NCBI RefSeq assembly: GCF_024343775.1
Contig: NZ_RJUF01000001.1
Location: 124,001 to 188,000 of the forward strand
Length of the DNA stretch: 64,000 nucleotides
Origin: Lacihabitans soyangensis
GTDB lineage: Bacteria > Bacteroidota > Bacteroidia > Cytophagales > Spirosomataceae
Reading direction: 5' to 3'
The notes beneath the pieces were generated by a model. It made no database searches, was not told where the DNA came from, and saw nothing but the letters and a program-made list of their open reading frames with translations. Made by a program: the position numbers and the translations under genes. Positions 18,049 to 27,269 of the stretch are shown here, one piece after another. How positions within the stretch are numbered: the stretch's first letter is position 1; the number at the start of each line of letters is the position of its first letter.

Positions 18049-19215
18049 TTAAACAATCAAACTTAAATAACTCTCACCTTGTGTTTTATATTCAACTTCA
18101 AGATACTCAGCTATAGTAGCGGCGATATCGGCAAAGGAGTTTCTTACACCAAAATTAACGCCTTTTTTTATGTTTTTACCTATGTTTAGTATCGGAATGT
18201 ATTCTCTCGTATGGTCATTGCCATGATGGGTTGGGTCGTTACCGTGGTCTGCTGTGATGATTAGTAAGTCATCCTCTTTCAAATTTTCCAACATTTCAGG
18301 CAAATAACTATCAAATTCCTCCAGACATTTGGCATAACCCACCACATCTCTTCTGTGTCCAAAAAGCATATCAAAATCTACCAAATTGGTGAATACAAAG
18401 CTTTCACTCGGATTTTTGATGGCCTCTATGGTATCTATAATGCCTTCCAGATTTGTAGCCGTTTTTTTATATCTCGTTATGCCTTTTTCTGCAAAAATAT
18501 CATTGATTTTACCAATGGCATAAACTCCTTTGCCTTTTTCTTTCAAAACATCCAAAACCGTTTCGGGTGGCAAAATGGCGTAATCTTTTCTTCGGCTGGT
18601 GCGGCTGTATTTTCCAGATTCTCCATCAAAAGGTCTGGCTATTACTCTACCCACTTCATATTCGCCCACCAACATTTCTCTAGCTATTTTGCAGATTTCA
18701 TATTGTCTTTCTATCGGAATTATCCCTTCGTGCATGGCGATTTGAAATACAGAATCTGCTGAGGTATAGACAATTGGAAATCCAGTTTTCACATGTTCAT
18801 CTCCCAAGTCATCAATTATGGCTGTGCCAGAGGCCGAAATATTTCCCAAAGTTTTTGAACCAATGGCTTTTTCGAAACGCTCAATAAATTCTTTTGGAAA
18901 ACCATTTTCTGTGAAAGTTGGGAAGGGTTTTTCTAGAATAATTCCAGAAATTTCCCAGTGGCCCGTGGTGGTGTCTTTGCCGGAGGAAACTTCGGCTGCC
19001 TTTCCAAAAGCAGCGGTTGGGCTATCTGTTTTGGCTAATTTGTTGGTTAAATCTATATTTCCAAGACCCAGTTTTACCAAGTTAGGTATCTGCAAATCAG
19101 GATATTGCTCTGCAATATGGCCTAAAGTATTGCTTCTTACATCGCCATATTTGGCAGCATCTGGCAGTTCGCCAATACCCACGCTATCTAAAACTATTAA
19201 TATTACTCTTTTCAC
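18049..19215 (-). CDS. deoB: phosphopentomutase
   Basis: A 388-residue alkaline-phosphatase-superfamily mutase. The N-terminal VILIVLDSVGIGELPDA, the DTTTGHWE phosphothreonine region and the C-terminal ITADHGNDPTHHGNDHTRE metal ligands are diagnostic. It interconverts ribose (or deoxyribose) 1- and 5-phosphates with manganese. It lies upstream of deoC and the double ALDH on the same strand, so nucleoside-derived deoxyribose-1-phosphate can flow to glyceraldehyde-3-phosphate and acetate. The first seven codons and the upstream flank are repeated as a degenerate copy near 19,600. Confidence 0.97.
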   Translation of the reverse strand: MKRVILIVLDSVGIGELPDAAKYGDVRSNTLGHIAEQYPDLQIPNLVKLGLGNIDLTNKLAKTDSPTAAFGKAAEVSSGKDTTTGHWEISGIILEKPFPTFTENGFPKEFIERFEKAIGSKTLGNISASGTAIIDDLGDEHVKTGFPIVYTSADSVFQIAMHEGIIPIERQYEICKIAREMLVGEYEVGRVIARPFDGESGKYSRTSRRKDYAILPPETVLDVLKEKGKGVYAIGKINDIFAEKGITRYKKTATNLEGIIDTIEAIKNPSESFVFTNLVDFDMLFGHRRDVVGYAKCLEEFDSYLPEMLENLKEDDLLIITADHGNDPTHHGNDHTREYIPILNIGKNIKKGVNFGVRNSFADIAATIAEYLEVEYKTQGESYLSLIV

Positions 19216-19288
19216 TATTCAGTCTGTTGAAGCAGTAAAAGTAATGAATTTTATGTTTGGTGGGTTCTTTTTGGGTTATTCGTTGTGG
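19194..19288. repeat. imperfect direct repeat, copy 1 (deoB start and upstream)
   Basis: About 95 bases covering the first seven deoB codons and the upstream flank recur at 19584-19680 with high similarity (shared ATTACTCTTTTCACTATTCAG and TTATGTTTG blocks). The two copies flank the solitary hicB gene. Confidence 0.8.
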
Positions 19289-19379
19289 TTGATGGAACAT
19301 GGATGACACAGATTGGATGGATTTGGACGGATTTTTTCTTTTGAAAGAGGTTAGAAAAGATATAGGAGCCAGTATTCTC

Positions 19380-19574
19380 CTAGTTAGAAACAAGCTCATA
19401 TTTTATTTCATTTGGATTATTAAAATGGCAATTAAGTGCATCTTTAATATTGGTTTCTAATTCAAGAAATGAATCACCTTCAGTTATAATTTGCTCATTT
19501 TCTAAAATATGAGATTCGGCAAAATATCCACCACTTTCAACGTCTTGTTTTATTTGAAATGTGATTTGTTGCAT
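19380..19574 (-). CDS. solitary HicB-like antitoxin
   Basis: A 64-residue protein with the HicB-type partial RNase-H fold signature: ESGGYFAES strand, then an acidic EGDSFLELETNIKDAL helix. It is clearly a paralogue of the HicB encoded at 19959-20180, sharing ESGGY, EQI and the CHF near the end. It lies downstream of the hicBA pair, inside a pair of direct repeats, without its own HicA. It may be a duplicated antitoxin that also neutralises HicA, or a remnant. It has no visible DNA-binding domain. Confidence 0.7.
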   Translation of the reverse strand: MQQITFQIKQDVESGGYFAESHILENEQIITEGDSFLELETNIKDALNCHFNNPNEIKYELVSN

Positions 19575-19583
19575 TGTTTTTTG

Positions 19584-19680
19584 CTATTTAATATTACTCT
19601 TTTCACTATTCAGTTTGTTAAAGTGGTAAAAATAATGAAATTTATGTTTGATGGGTTGGATTGTGGGTTTTTCGTTGTGT
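19584..19680. repeat. imperfect direct repeat, copy 2 (deoB-start remnant)
   Basis: Second copy of the segment at 19194-19288. It retains sequence matching the first codons of deoB but leads into no deoB reading frame, so it is a duplication scar lying between hicA and the solitary hicB. Confidence 0.8.
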
Positions 19681-19712
19681 TAAGCTACAGGATTGTTTAA
19701 TCAAGAAAGATT

Positions 19713-19949
19713 TTATATTAGTTGTCTTACTAATTCTTCGACTTCTATTTCATGATGATTAGCAATGTTTTTTAAAATAGCTTTGAGTGTTCCTATTTTT
19801 ATTGGGTTATGATTAGGAATGGTTTCAGAATGTTTTCCTCCTTGCTCTGTTTGAATTCGAATATGGCTTCCGGTTTGGCGAATTACTACATAGCCAAATG
19901 GCTTTAACTTTTTGATTAATTCTTGTCCTGTGATGTTCTTTAGTAGCAT
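19713..19949 (-). CDS. hicA: HicA-type mRNA interferase toxin
   Basis: A 78-residue protein with the double-stranded-RNA-binding-like HicA fold. The conserved TGSHIRI with His29 and the HNPIKIGTLKAILK segment match the YcfA/HicA family. The predicted role is translation-independent mRNA cleavage, held in check by HicB. It lies 9 bases after the hicB stop on the same strand, in the antitoxin-first order found in some systems. Confidence 0.88.
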   Translation of the reverse strand: MLLKNITGQELIKKLKPFGYVVIRQTGSHIRIQTEQGGKHSETIPNHNPIKIGTLKAILKNIANHHEIEVEELVRQLI

Positions 19950-19958
19950 TGGAGATTG

Positions 19959-20180
19959 TTAAAAGGCAAAAACCTCTTCCCTAGTAAATTTCATAATGAC
20001 TTTATGAGGCATTTCAAAGGCATTTTCGAAATGACATAACAAAGAATCTTTTATCATTTCTTTCAATTCATCAATTGAGTCGGCTTGGGTTACAATTTGT
20101 TCGGACTCTGAAATTTTTGCCTCAGCTATATAACCACCGCTTTCGAAATCTTCTTCAATGTTGAAAATTATCTCAGTCAT
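19959..20180 (-). CDS. hicB: HicB-type antitoxin
   Basis: A 73-residue HicB protein starting at the ATG at 20180 (MTEIIFNI). A GTG eight codons upstream is possible but less likely. It has the ESGGYIAEAK strand, an acidic helix and CHFENAF. No helix-turn-helix or ribbon-helix-helix tail is present, so autoregulation by direct DNA binding is not obvious. First gene of the hicBA pair. The locus sits between deoB and the carB terminator. Confidence 0.83.
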   Translation of the reverse strand: MTEIIFNIEEDFESGGYIAEAKISESEQIVTQADSIDELKEMIKDSLLCHFENAFEMPHKVIMKFTREEVFAF

Positions 20181-20298
20181 TTTTTTTAATTTATTTTCAA
20201 TCACTAATTTAATAGAAAATGTTAATGATTGTAAAATAGTTCATGAATTTATATTGAATACAATGCTTTAAATCGGGATTTTATAATACAAAGTTGAA

Positions 20299-20331
20299 CA
20301 AAAAAGCCCCTCGGCAAATACCGAGGGGCTT
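20299..20331 (-). terminator. terminator of carB
   Basis: AGCCCCTCGG (20305-20314) pairs perfectly with CCGAGGGGCT (20321-20330) around a short loop. Read on the minus strand it is followed by six T. It lies just past the carB stop codon. Confidence 0.92.
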
Positions 20332-20354
20332 CAAAATATCATAAAAAGAGATTC

Positions 20355-23195
20355 TTATCTACTCATGTACATATTCCTTTCAGAATATACTTGTAGGAAG
20401 AAATCGTCTGTTAGGTCTTCTATGAAGTAGATGCCTTCGCCAGTTGACTTCATCTCTGGGCCAAGTTCTTTGTTTACGTTCGGGAATTTATTGAACGAGA
20501 ATACTGGTATTTTGATGGCGTAACCTTCTTTTACTGGCTTGAAATCGAAATCTTTTACTTTGGATCCCAACATTACTTTGGTGGCGTAGTTTACATACGG
20601 CTCTTGATAGGCTTTGCATATAAACGGCACCGTGCGTGAGGCTCTTGGGTTGGCTTCTATCACATACACTTTCTCGTCTTTGATAGCAAACTGAATGTTG
20701 ATCAATCCTTTGGTGTCTAAAGCTATGGCAATACGCTTGGTATATTCTTCTATTTGCTTGATGACGTTTTCGCTCAAATCGAAGGCTGGCAACACTGCGT
20801 AAGAGTCACCTGAGTGAATACCTGCAGGCTCGATATGCTCCATGATACCGATAATGTAAGCATCTGTTCCATCACAAATGGCATCCGCTTCGGCTTCTAT
20901 GGCGTTCTCGAGGAAATGATCCAAAAGAATATTGTTATCAGGAATATCGTTCAAGATTTTCACCACATGTTGCTCCAGTTCGGTCTCGTTGATGACAATT
21001 TTCATACTTTGCCCACCCAATACGTAACTTGGACGTACCAAAAGCGGGAAACCAAGTGATTTAGAGACTTCAACGGCTCTATCTGCAGTTCTTACAGTAT
21101 CAAATGGTGGGTAAGGAATGTCTAATTCTCTCAATTTCTCTGAGAAACGACCTCTGTCTTCGGCCAAATCAAGTGCTTCGTACGAAGTACCAATGATTTT
21201 TATACCATATTTAGTGAATTTCTCAGCCATTTTCAAGGCTGTTTGTCCACCTAGCTGTACGATTACACCTTCTGGTTTTTCATGCTCGATGATGTCGAAA
21301 ACGTTTTCCCAGAAAACTGGCTCAAAGTACAATTTATCTGCAATATCAGGGTCTGTAGAAACCGTTTCAGGGTTACAGTTGATCATGATGGTTTCGTAGC
21401 CCATTTCTTTGGCGGCCAATACGCCATGCACGCATGAATAGTCAAACTCAATTCCTTGTCCGATACGGTTTGGACCAGAGCCTAATACTACTATTTTCTT
21501 TTTGTCAGATACAATCGACTCATTATCAGGGTTTTCTTCTGATGCGGAGAAGGTAGAGTAGAAGTAAGGCGTTTTCGCCTCAAACTCAGCAGAACAAGTA
21601 TCGACACATTTAAATACTCTGTTGATACCAAGGCCTTTGCGTTTTGCGGTGACCTCACTTTCTTTACATCTTAGCAAGTGAGCCAATTGTCTGTCGGCAT
21701 ATCCTTTTTGCTTGGCTTCTACCAATATTTCTTTTGGCAATGAATCCAGTCTGAAGGTCTCGATTTTGTGTTCGAGCTGAATCATTTCTTCAATCTGATG
21801 CAAAAACCACTTGTCTATTTTGGTCAGTTTCTGAATCGTGTTGAAAGACAGACCAGCTTTGAAGGCATCATAAACGTGGAAAAGTCTATCCCACGAAGGA
21901 TTGGCCAAGCTATATTTCAATTTCTCCTGATCTCTTTCCTCTCTTCCGTCAGCTCCAAGGCCATTTCTCTTGATTTCAAGCGATTGACAAGCTTTTTGCA
22001 AAGCCTCTTGGAAATTACGACCGATACCCATGGTTTCACCCACAGACTTCATCTGTAAGCCCAATCGACGGTCACAGCCAGGGAATTTATCGAAATTCCA
22101 TCTCGGAACTTTTACTATTACGTAGTCAATGGCTGGTTCGAAAAATGCTGATGTTGAGCCAGTTATCGGGTTAATTAGCTCATCAAGATTATAACCAATC
22201 GCCATTTTGGCAGCGATTTTGGCAATTGGGTAACCCGTAGCTTTTGAAGCCAAGGCCGACGAACGGCTCACACGTGGGTTGATTTCGATGGCGATGATTT
22301 CGTCTGTGTCAGGATTCAATGAAAACTGCACGTTGCAACCACCAGCAAACTGACCAATGGCGTTCATCATCTTGATGGCCATGTCACGCATTCTTTGATA
22401 GATGGTATCAGGAAGCGTCATGGCTGGTGCTACGGTGATAGAGTCACCCGTGTGAACACCCATAGGGTCAAAGTTTTCTATCGTACAGATAATCACAATG
22501 TTTTGATTGTGATCACGCAAAAGTTCTAGTTCGTATTCTTTCCAGCCCAAAATAGACTGCTCTACCAAAACCTCATGCACTGGGGAAGCGTGAAGTCCAT
22601 GATTGAGGGCTGCGTCAAATTCTTCTGGGGTATTTACAAATCCACCACCAGTACCACCAAGCGTGTAAGAAGGACGAATTACCAATGGAAATCCGATTTC
22701 TTGGGCGATTTCTTTGCCTTCCAAGAAAGATTTAGCCGTGCGTCCTTTACAAACGCCCACGCCGATTTCTATCATTTTTTGACGGAATAGCTCACGGTCT
22801 TCTGTAGTTTCAATGGCTTTAATGTCCACACCGATGATTTCTACACCATATTTTTTCCAGATACCCGCATTATCGCAGTCTATGGCAAGGTTGAGGGCTG
22901 TTTGACCACCCATTGTCGGTAAAACATGTGTTATGGGCTTGCCCATTTCTTGATGTTTCGACAATATCTCCTTGATTGATTTCTTTTCGAGAGGCTTTAG
23001 ATACACATAATCAGCGTTCATCGGGTCTGTCATGATGGTTGCTGGGTTTGAGTTTATCAAAGCAACTTCTATACCTTCTTGTTTGATTGATCTTGCGGCT
23101 TGCGACCCTGAGTAGTCAAATTCACATGCTTGGCCTATAACAATGGGTCCTGAACCAATGATTAGGACTGATTTAATGCTAGAATTTTTTGGCAT
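20355..23195 (-). CDS. carB: carbamoyl-phosphate synthase large subunit, short form
   Basis: About 946 residues from the ATG at 23195 (MPKNSSIKSVLIIGSGP). Two carboxyphosphate/carbamate ATP-grasp halves are present: IGSGPIVIGQACEFDYSG opens the first, LGSGPNRIGQGIEFDYS the second. It makes carbamoyl phosphate for arginine and pyrimidines, with CarA (not in this window) supplying ammonia. It ends shortly after the second ATP-grasp, so the C-terminal allosteric MGS domain of the E. coli enzyme (1073 residues) is absent. A longer frame to 23234 would begin upstream of the likely -7 element, so it is rejected. Confidence 0.95.
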   Translation of the reverse strand: MPKNSSIKSVLIIGSGPIVIGQACEFDYSGSQAARSIKQEGIEVALINSNPATIMTDPMNADYVYLKPLEKKSIKEILSKHQEMGKPITHVLPTMGGQTALNLAIDCDNAGIWKKYGVEIIGVDIKAIETTEDRELFRQKMIEIGVGVCKGRTAKSFLEGKEIAQEIGFPLVIRPSYTLGGTGGGFVNTPEEFDAALNHGLHASPVHEVLVEQSILGWKEYELELLRDHNQNIVIICTIENFDPMGVHTGDSITVAPAMTLPDTIYQRMRDMAIKMMNAIGQFAGGCNVQFSLNPDTDEIIAIEINPRVSRSSALASKATGYPIAKIAAKMAIGYNLDELINPITGSTSAFFEPAIDYVIVKVPRWNFDKFPGCDRRLGLQMKSVGETMGIGRNFQEALQKACQSLEIKRNGLGADGREERDQEKLKYSLANPSWDRLFHVYDAFKAGLSFNTIQKLTKIDKWFLHQIEEMIQLEHKIETFRLDSLPKEILVEAKQKGYADRQLAHLLRCKESEVTAKRKGLGINRVFKCVDTCSAEFEAKTPYFYSTFSASEENPDNESIVSDKKKIVVLGSGPNRIGQGIEFDYSCVHGVLAAKEMGYETIMINCNPETVSTDPDIADKLYFEPVFWENVFDIIEHEKPEGVIVQLGGQTALKMAEKFTKYGIKIIGTSYEALDLAEDRGRFSEKLRELDIPYPPFDTVRTADRAVEVSKSLGFPLLVRPSYVLGGQSMKIVINETELEQHVVKILNDIPDNNILLDHFLENAIEAEADAICDGTDAYIIGIMEHIEPAGIHSGDSYAVLPAFDLSENVIKQIEEYTKRIAIALDTKGLINIQFAIKDEKVYVIEANPRASRTVPFICKAYQEPYVNYATKVMLGSKVKDFDFKPVKEGYAIKIPVFSFNKFPNVNKELGPEMKSTGEGIYFIEDLTDDFFLQVYSERNMYMSR

Positions 23196-23231
23196 TTTTT
23201 TTTGTAGAGTTTCGATTCGATTATCGAAGAA

Positions 23232-23239
23232 CAAAGGTA
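23232..23239 (-). promoter_or_regulatory. -7 element (TACCTTTG) of carB
   Basis: Exact TAnnTTTG match on the minus strand, 36 bases before the chosen carB start. Transcription would begin around 23226, which supports the ATG at 23195. Confidence 0.5.
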
Positions 23240-23433
23240 ATACAGAAAGCTGAAACTGGCATAAATTATTTTAGATAAATGGGAAGGTTTTCAAATGGAT
23301 ATAAATATTTTAAGAATTATTTTAAAGAAATATGGTCCATTAAAATCTTAAAGTGGAGGTTTTAGTCGTTTACTTTTTAGCCGAAATAAAAGTTTTCAGC
23401 TCATTATAGACAAAACAAAGAACTCAAAGCTGG

Positions 23434-23490
23434 TTAATATATTTCGGTTAATTCTACTTTTCTTTGTTTTTCGAGTTCTGGGTTTTGATT
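23434..23490 (-). pseudogene. 3'-terminal remnant of an OmpA-like gene
   Basis: Read on the minus strand, these 57 bases encode NQNPELEKQRKVELTEIY followed by TAA. That is nearly identical to the C-terminal end of the intact OmpA-like gene at 27270 (NADVEKQRKVQLTEIY). It begins right after the stop codon of the ATPase gene and is out of frame with it. No start or further OmpA sequence precedes it. It is the leftover tail of a second OmpA copy whose body has been lost or replaced. Confidence 0.85.
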
Positions 23491-23491
23491 T

Positions 23492-24940
23492 CTAGTAACC
23501 GATTTTAGTTTTAAGTGTTATTTCTCCAATGTTGTAGCAGTAAACCGAGGCAGGAATAAAAGTAAAAACTAAATCATTAGTCTCTTTCCAGCCAAATTGA
23601 TCCACGGTGGTTATTAATGCACTTGGAAAATCATTAGAATGACAGAATTGAACTAGACTTTTGAGTTCAGCTGGTTTATTAAAATATCTATTGCTCCATT
23701 TGATTTCAACACCCCAAATTGGTTTGTATTTTTTATCGTCCACAAGTACCAAATCAACCTCTCCCTCTTGTCTTCCTTCTTTCCAACGAGCGTATTTCAA
23801 ATCAAGTTTTTCTCTGTGCATCCATTGAGATAGTACTGCTGTTTCAACCAAATTTCCCATTTCACTATCTATTTCTGAAATAGGAGAAAACAGAGCTGTT
23901 CGTAAGGATGGGTTGGTCAAATAGACCTTAAAACTAGTAACCCTTTTTAGCCGTTTGGCATTTATATCCACTTTATTCAATACTTTTATAAGAAAGGCGG
24001 CTTCTAGGTACTCTAAATATTTTTTTAAGGTGTCTTTTTGAATGCCACTTTCGTTACTCATGTTTTCATATGAAAATTCGTTTCCTGTATTATAAGCTAT
24101 GTAAGTAAAAAAACGGTTTAACTCCTGAACATCCCTGATTCCATACAAACTTGGCAAATCTCGCAGTAGAACTTTATCAACGATATCGTTTTTTACATAC
24201 CTACCCATATCGCTTTGAATTTTTTCCGATAATACAACTTCTGGATAACCTCCAAAATTAAGATAATGAACAAACTCTTCATTAAGGGCCTTTATATCAT
24301 GGGCTAAGCTATAAGGCATTTGCTTGCTGCCATATTTAATTTCTCCTTTATAGATGTTGTGATTCAGGTTTTTAAGATGAATATATTCCTGAAACGTCAA
24401 AGGGGGGAGCATAAAGTCTGTAAATCTTCCCGCTCCACTTTCTGTACTATGCCATTTTAGTGCGGCAGCTGCCGATCCCGAAACTATGAATTTTGTCTCA
24501 GGATAAGAGTCGACTAAAATTTTTAGATGGCGTTCCCAATCCTTGAGATATTGTATTTCGTCGAAAAACACAAAACAACCTTTAAGGTCATCTAAGGCAA
24601 GTGATTTTTTGCATAAGCTGAGTATGTCTTCCAAGCTTAAGTGAACGTAAATAGGATTGTCTATACCAATAAAGAAGATTTTTTGAGATTCTACGTTTTC
24701 GTTAAGTAGTTGTTGAATGCTATGAAATAACATAACAGTTTTACCCACTCGTCGAGGTCCCATGAGTACCAAAGCTCTTCGAATTGTTTTCTCTTTAAGA
24801 TAAGGATAAAATACATCAAAGTATAGCCGTTTTGCCATGGAACTATACAATTCTGGAATTTTTTTATTCAACCACCAAGGGTTTTCATACCTTAAGCGTT
24901 CAAGTATTTTTTCCGTAGGAATAAGACCTGTTTTTGTCAT
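23492..24940 (-). CDS. ATP-binding protein of the AAA_14/DUF4143 type
   Basis: A 482-residue P-loop ATPase. Walker A is GPRRVGKT near residue 60 and Walker B is FVFFDEIQY. A sensor-like VSGSAAAAL follows. The C-terminal half resembles DUF4143, a restriction-endonuclease-like module, with an EVDLVLVDD stretch and a GVEIKWS stretch (the D...ExK pattern). Proteins of this family are widespread and often mobile; their function is unsettled. It ends exactly where an OmpA gene tail begins, so it probably arrived by insertion or replacement at that site. Confidence 0.82.
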   Translation of the reverse strand: MTKTGLIPTEKILERLRYENPWWLNKKIPELYSSMAKRLYFDVFYPYLKEKTIRRALVLMGPRRVGKTVMLFHSIQQLLNENVESQKIFFIGIDNPIYVHLSLEDILSLCKKSLALDDLKGCFVFFDEIQYLKDWERHLKILVDSYPETKFIVSGSAAAALKWHSTESGAGRFTDFMLPPLTFQEYIHLKNLNHNIYKGEIKYGSKQMPYSLAHDIKALNEEFVHYLNFGGYPEVVLSEKIQSDMGRYVKNDIVDKVLLRDLPSLYGIRDVQELNRFFTYIAYNTGNEFSYENMSNESGIQKDTLKKYLEYLEAAFLIKVLNKVDINAKRLKRVTSFKVYLTNPSLRTALFSPISEIDSEMGNLVETAVLSQWMHREKLDLKYARWKEGRQEGEVDLVLVDDKKYKPIWGVEIKWSNRYFNKPAELKSLVQFCHSNDFPSALITTVDQFGWKETNDLVFTFIPASVYCYNIGEITLKTKIGY

Positions 24941-25048
24941 TAATTTTCTTATTTATACAAATATTGTAAAAATAAGTAGAATTAAACCAATTTAAAGTTA
25001 CTTTTTTTGTGGAAATTAAAAGAATTTGGCTTGGTTTGTTTCTTAAAG

Positions 25049-26977
25049 TTACTCGTTAATTAAACTCACTAACATTTTTAGCTCCTCTATTAAACCCTCA
25101 CTTGAACCGAATCCAGTGCTTCTGTGTCTAATCTTTCCGTTTTTATCAATTATTATTTTGGCGGGTATTGAAGTTACATTGTAATCATTGGCTGTTTGAT
25201 TTATGTTTTCGATGAGTGAATCAAACAGAATATGGAAGTTTTCTAGTTTTCGACTTTTTATTATTTTTTCGATGTTTTGAGATAAACTGTTTTCTTCTTC
25301 AACCCTCTTGATTTCAGACTCAAAAGTATCAATAAAAAGAAATTTGACATTTTGATTTTCCAATTCTTTCATAGCAGTCTGCATCGCCGGAAATGCTTTT
25401 ATGCAAGGTGCACACCAAGTTGCCCAAAAGTCAATTATAACTATCTTTCCCAGGAAATCAGAAAGTCGTACTAGATTACCCGACATATCTTTAAGAGCAA
25501 AATCTGGGGCATCTATATGGGTTAAACCTTTTTTTAGAAATAATTTGTACGAATTACTAGCCTCAATTTTCGCATTTGTAAGATTGCTGGCTTCTTTTGT
25601 TATAAAAGTTTCTTTCGAAATCAATTTATATATTGAATCAATTTTGGCATTCGAAACATTCCCTTTTATGTAATCTTCCGAAATTTTTATGGCTTCTTCA
25701 ATTTTTTTGTTGGCTACCAAATATTCAATGAAATGGTGGTTTATGGTCGGATCATTATTATTCATTAATTCTATTGCCTTTCTTTGATTACTCAAGGCTT
25801 CCTCTTTGTGACCAATTTTGTACAAAATAGATGCATAGGTATCTAAAACATTACCAAAATAAATGGAAAGAGTGTCACTATTTTTTCGAGCTTCAATTGC
25901 CTTTTCAGCAAACATTTTGGCTATGGCGAGTGTAGATTCATTCTGAGCAAACTTCCAAGCAATGTTATTCAGGTTGAAGGCTAAATAACTTTGAGCCTCT
26001 TTCGTCTTTTCATTTTCTAAAAACTCGGAAATTAAACTTTCTATATTCTTAGAATCATACTTTTTGGCGTAAACCCATAACATTTCAGCAAATAATAGCC
26101 TTCTTTGAATAATACTTAAAGACGGATATAACAGCCTTATTTCTTCATAATAACCTTTAGCTTTGTCAGGATTTTTAAAAGCAACATCCTGGAATATCGA
26201 AAACTTTCTGTTAAATGAAGCGGATCCATTAGGATATTTGGTGGCCATTTTTGTAATCAATGAATCAGTTATTGAAATTTTATTAGCGGCTATGATATAT
26301 GCGTAGAGCACGGAAAATCGTTCATCAATTCCACTCTCAAATATTTCGTCGAATTTTTGTTTTGCAATCTGAATTGCCTCCGATTTTTTATCGGGCACTC
26401 TTGCCAGCGTTTGTAGATAATTCGGAAAGTTTTTTTCTTTTAACTCTGGATTTAATTGAAACTCTTTCTCTATCAATTCTAAAGCTGTATCAAAATTTAC
26501 CTCACCTTTAAATAAATTATTGTTTAGATAAGTAGCATAACCTTGGTTAAAATATGTTCCTTTTAATGGTTTGGAATCTTGAAAAATGTTAAAAACATAA
26601 CCTTTGCCATTGTTATTATCGATTTCATTTTTATTTTCTATTTTGATAACAAAGAATGAAGTTGAGTCAGGTAAAATAATTTCGCCAGAAAGTGAATTAT
26701 TATCAAGTTTGGTTAGGATTCTTTTAATATCGGTGTCTATACGGCTCGATTTATAGATAATCGCAAACATTTTAGAACCTGCTTTTGCCAACGGGCCAAT
26801 GTAGTTAACTTTTATTTTTTTACCTACTTCCGGGGCTTCCGTATCAAGGCTTACACCTAAACTTTGCCCGAAAGAAATTAATGTGTTTAAAAGAAAAAGT
26901 ATAAGTATTGAAAAGAGAGTAAAAAATTTATTAACATGGACTTGGGGATTCAGGGCTAAATTAGCTGTTTTTTTCAT
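25049..26977 (-). CDS. TlpA-family thiol-disulfide oxidoreductase with TPR-like middle
   Basis: A 642-residue exported protein. A hydrophobic signal segment (FFTLFSILILFLLNTLISFG) is at residues 18-37. An N-terminal DUF4369-like or similar beta region, a long helical middle with TPR-like character, and a C-terminal thioredoxin-fold domain follow. The redox motif WATWCAPC sits near residue 517. It probably acts in the periplasm or at the outer membrane as a thiol-disulfide reductase; its substrate is unknown. It lies upstream of the ATPase gene inside the duplicated region described at 23434-28612. Confidence 0.85.
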   Translation of the reverse strand: MKKTANLALNPQVHVNKFFTLFSILILFLLNTLISFGQSLGVSLDTEAPEVGKKIKVNYIGPLAKAGSKMFAIIYKSSRIDTDIKRILTKLDNNSLSGEIILPDSTSFFVIKIENKNEIDNNNGKGYVFNIFQDSKPLKGTYFNQGYATYLNNNLFKGEVNFDTALELIEKEFQLNPELKEKNFPNYLQTLARVPDKKSEAIQIAKQKFDEIFESGIDERFSVLYAYIIAANKISITDSLITKMATKYPNGSASFNRKFSIFQDVAFKNPDKAKGYYEEIRLLYPSLSIIQRRLLFAEMLWVYAKKYDSKNIESLISEFLENEKTKEAQSYLAFNLNNIAWKFAQNESTLAIAKMFAEKAIEARKNSDTLSIYFGNVLDTYASILYKIGHKEEALSNQRKAIELMNNNDPTINHHFIEYLVANKKIEEAIKISEDYIKGNVSNAKIDSIYKLISKETFITKEASNLTNAKIEASNSYKLFLKKGLTHIDAPDFALKDMSGNLVRLSDFLGKIVIIDFWATWCAPCIKAFPAMQTAMKELENQNVKFLFIDTFESEIKRVEEENSLSQNIEKIIKSRKLENFHILFDSLIENINQTANDYNVTSIPAKIIIDKNGKIRHRSTGFGSSEGLIEELKMLVSLINE

Positions 26978-27130
26978 TTATTTTTCTTCAAGAATTTCTT
27001 ACTTCAATAATTGTCAAAATATAGTTCTGTTCAATTTAAAGTAGAATTGGAATTTTTTCAAAATTCTAATCGCCGTTTTCTTTTCATTAACATTTTGAGG
27101 CTGTGCCTTTTGAATGTTTTATACAGAAAC

Positions 27131-27158
27131 AAAAAAAAAGCCACCCCAAGAGGTGGCT
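27131..27158 (-). terminator. terminator downstream of the OmpA-like gene (copy of the GMC terminator)
   Basis: AGCCACC (27139-27145) pairs with GGTGGCT (27152-27158), with nine A before it that become a T run on the minus strand. The same hairpin with the same flanks is found downstream of the GMC gene at 28515-28541. Confidence 0.88.
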
Positions 27159-27183
27159 TCCAAATATTTAAAGCAACAAATCA

Positions 27184-27229
27184 TTACAGATTCATTTTCT
27201 TTAGTTCTTTCACTGCAAAGTCTGCTGCT
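27184..27229 (-). pseudogene. 3'-terminal remnant of the GMC oxidoreductase gene
   Basis: Read on the minus strand, this encodes AADFAVKELKKMNL and a stop, the same last residues as the intact GMC oxidoreductase at 28566. The adjoining terminator is copied with it; the duplicated block spans about 27126-27229 against 28508-28612. No start codon or upstream coding sequence is present. Confidence 0.88.
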
Positions 27230-27269
27230 TAGGTCGTTTTTAAAAGGTTATTCTAATGATATCTCCTTT

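Noticed and set aside
23492-24940. Transposase or recombinase explaining the neighbouring gene remnants
   Set aside because: The motifs are those of an AAA/DUF4143 ATPase, not of a DDE or tyrosine/serine recombinase, and no terminal inverted repeats flank it.
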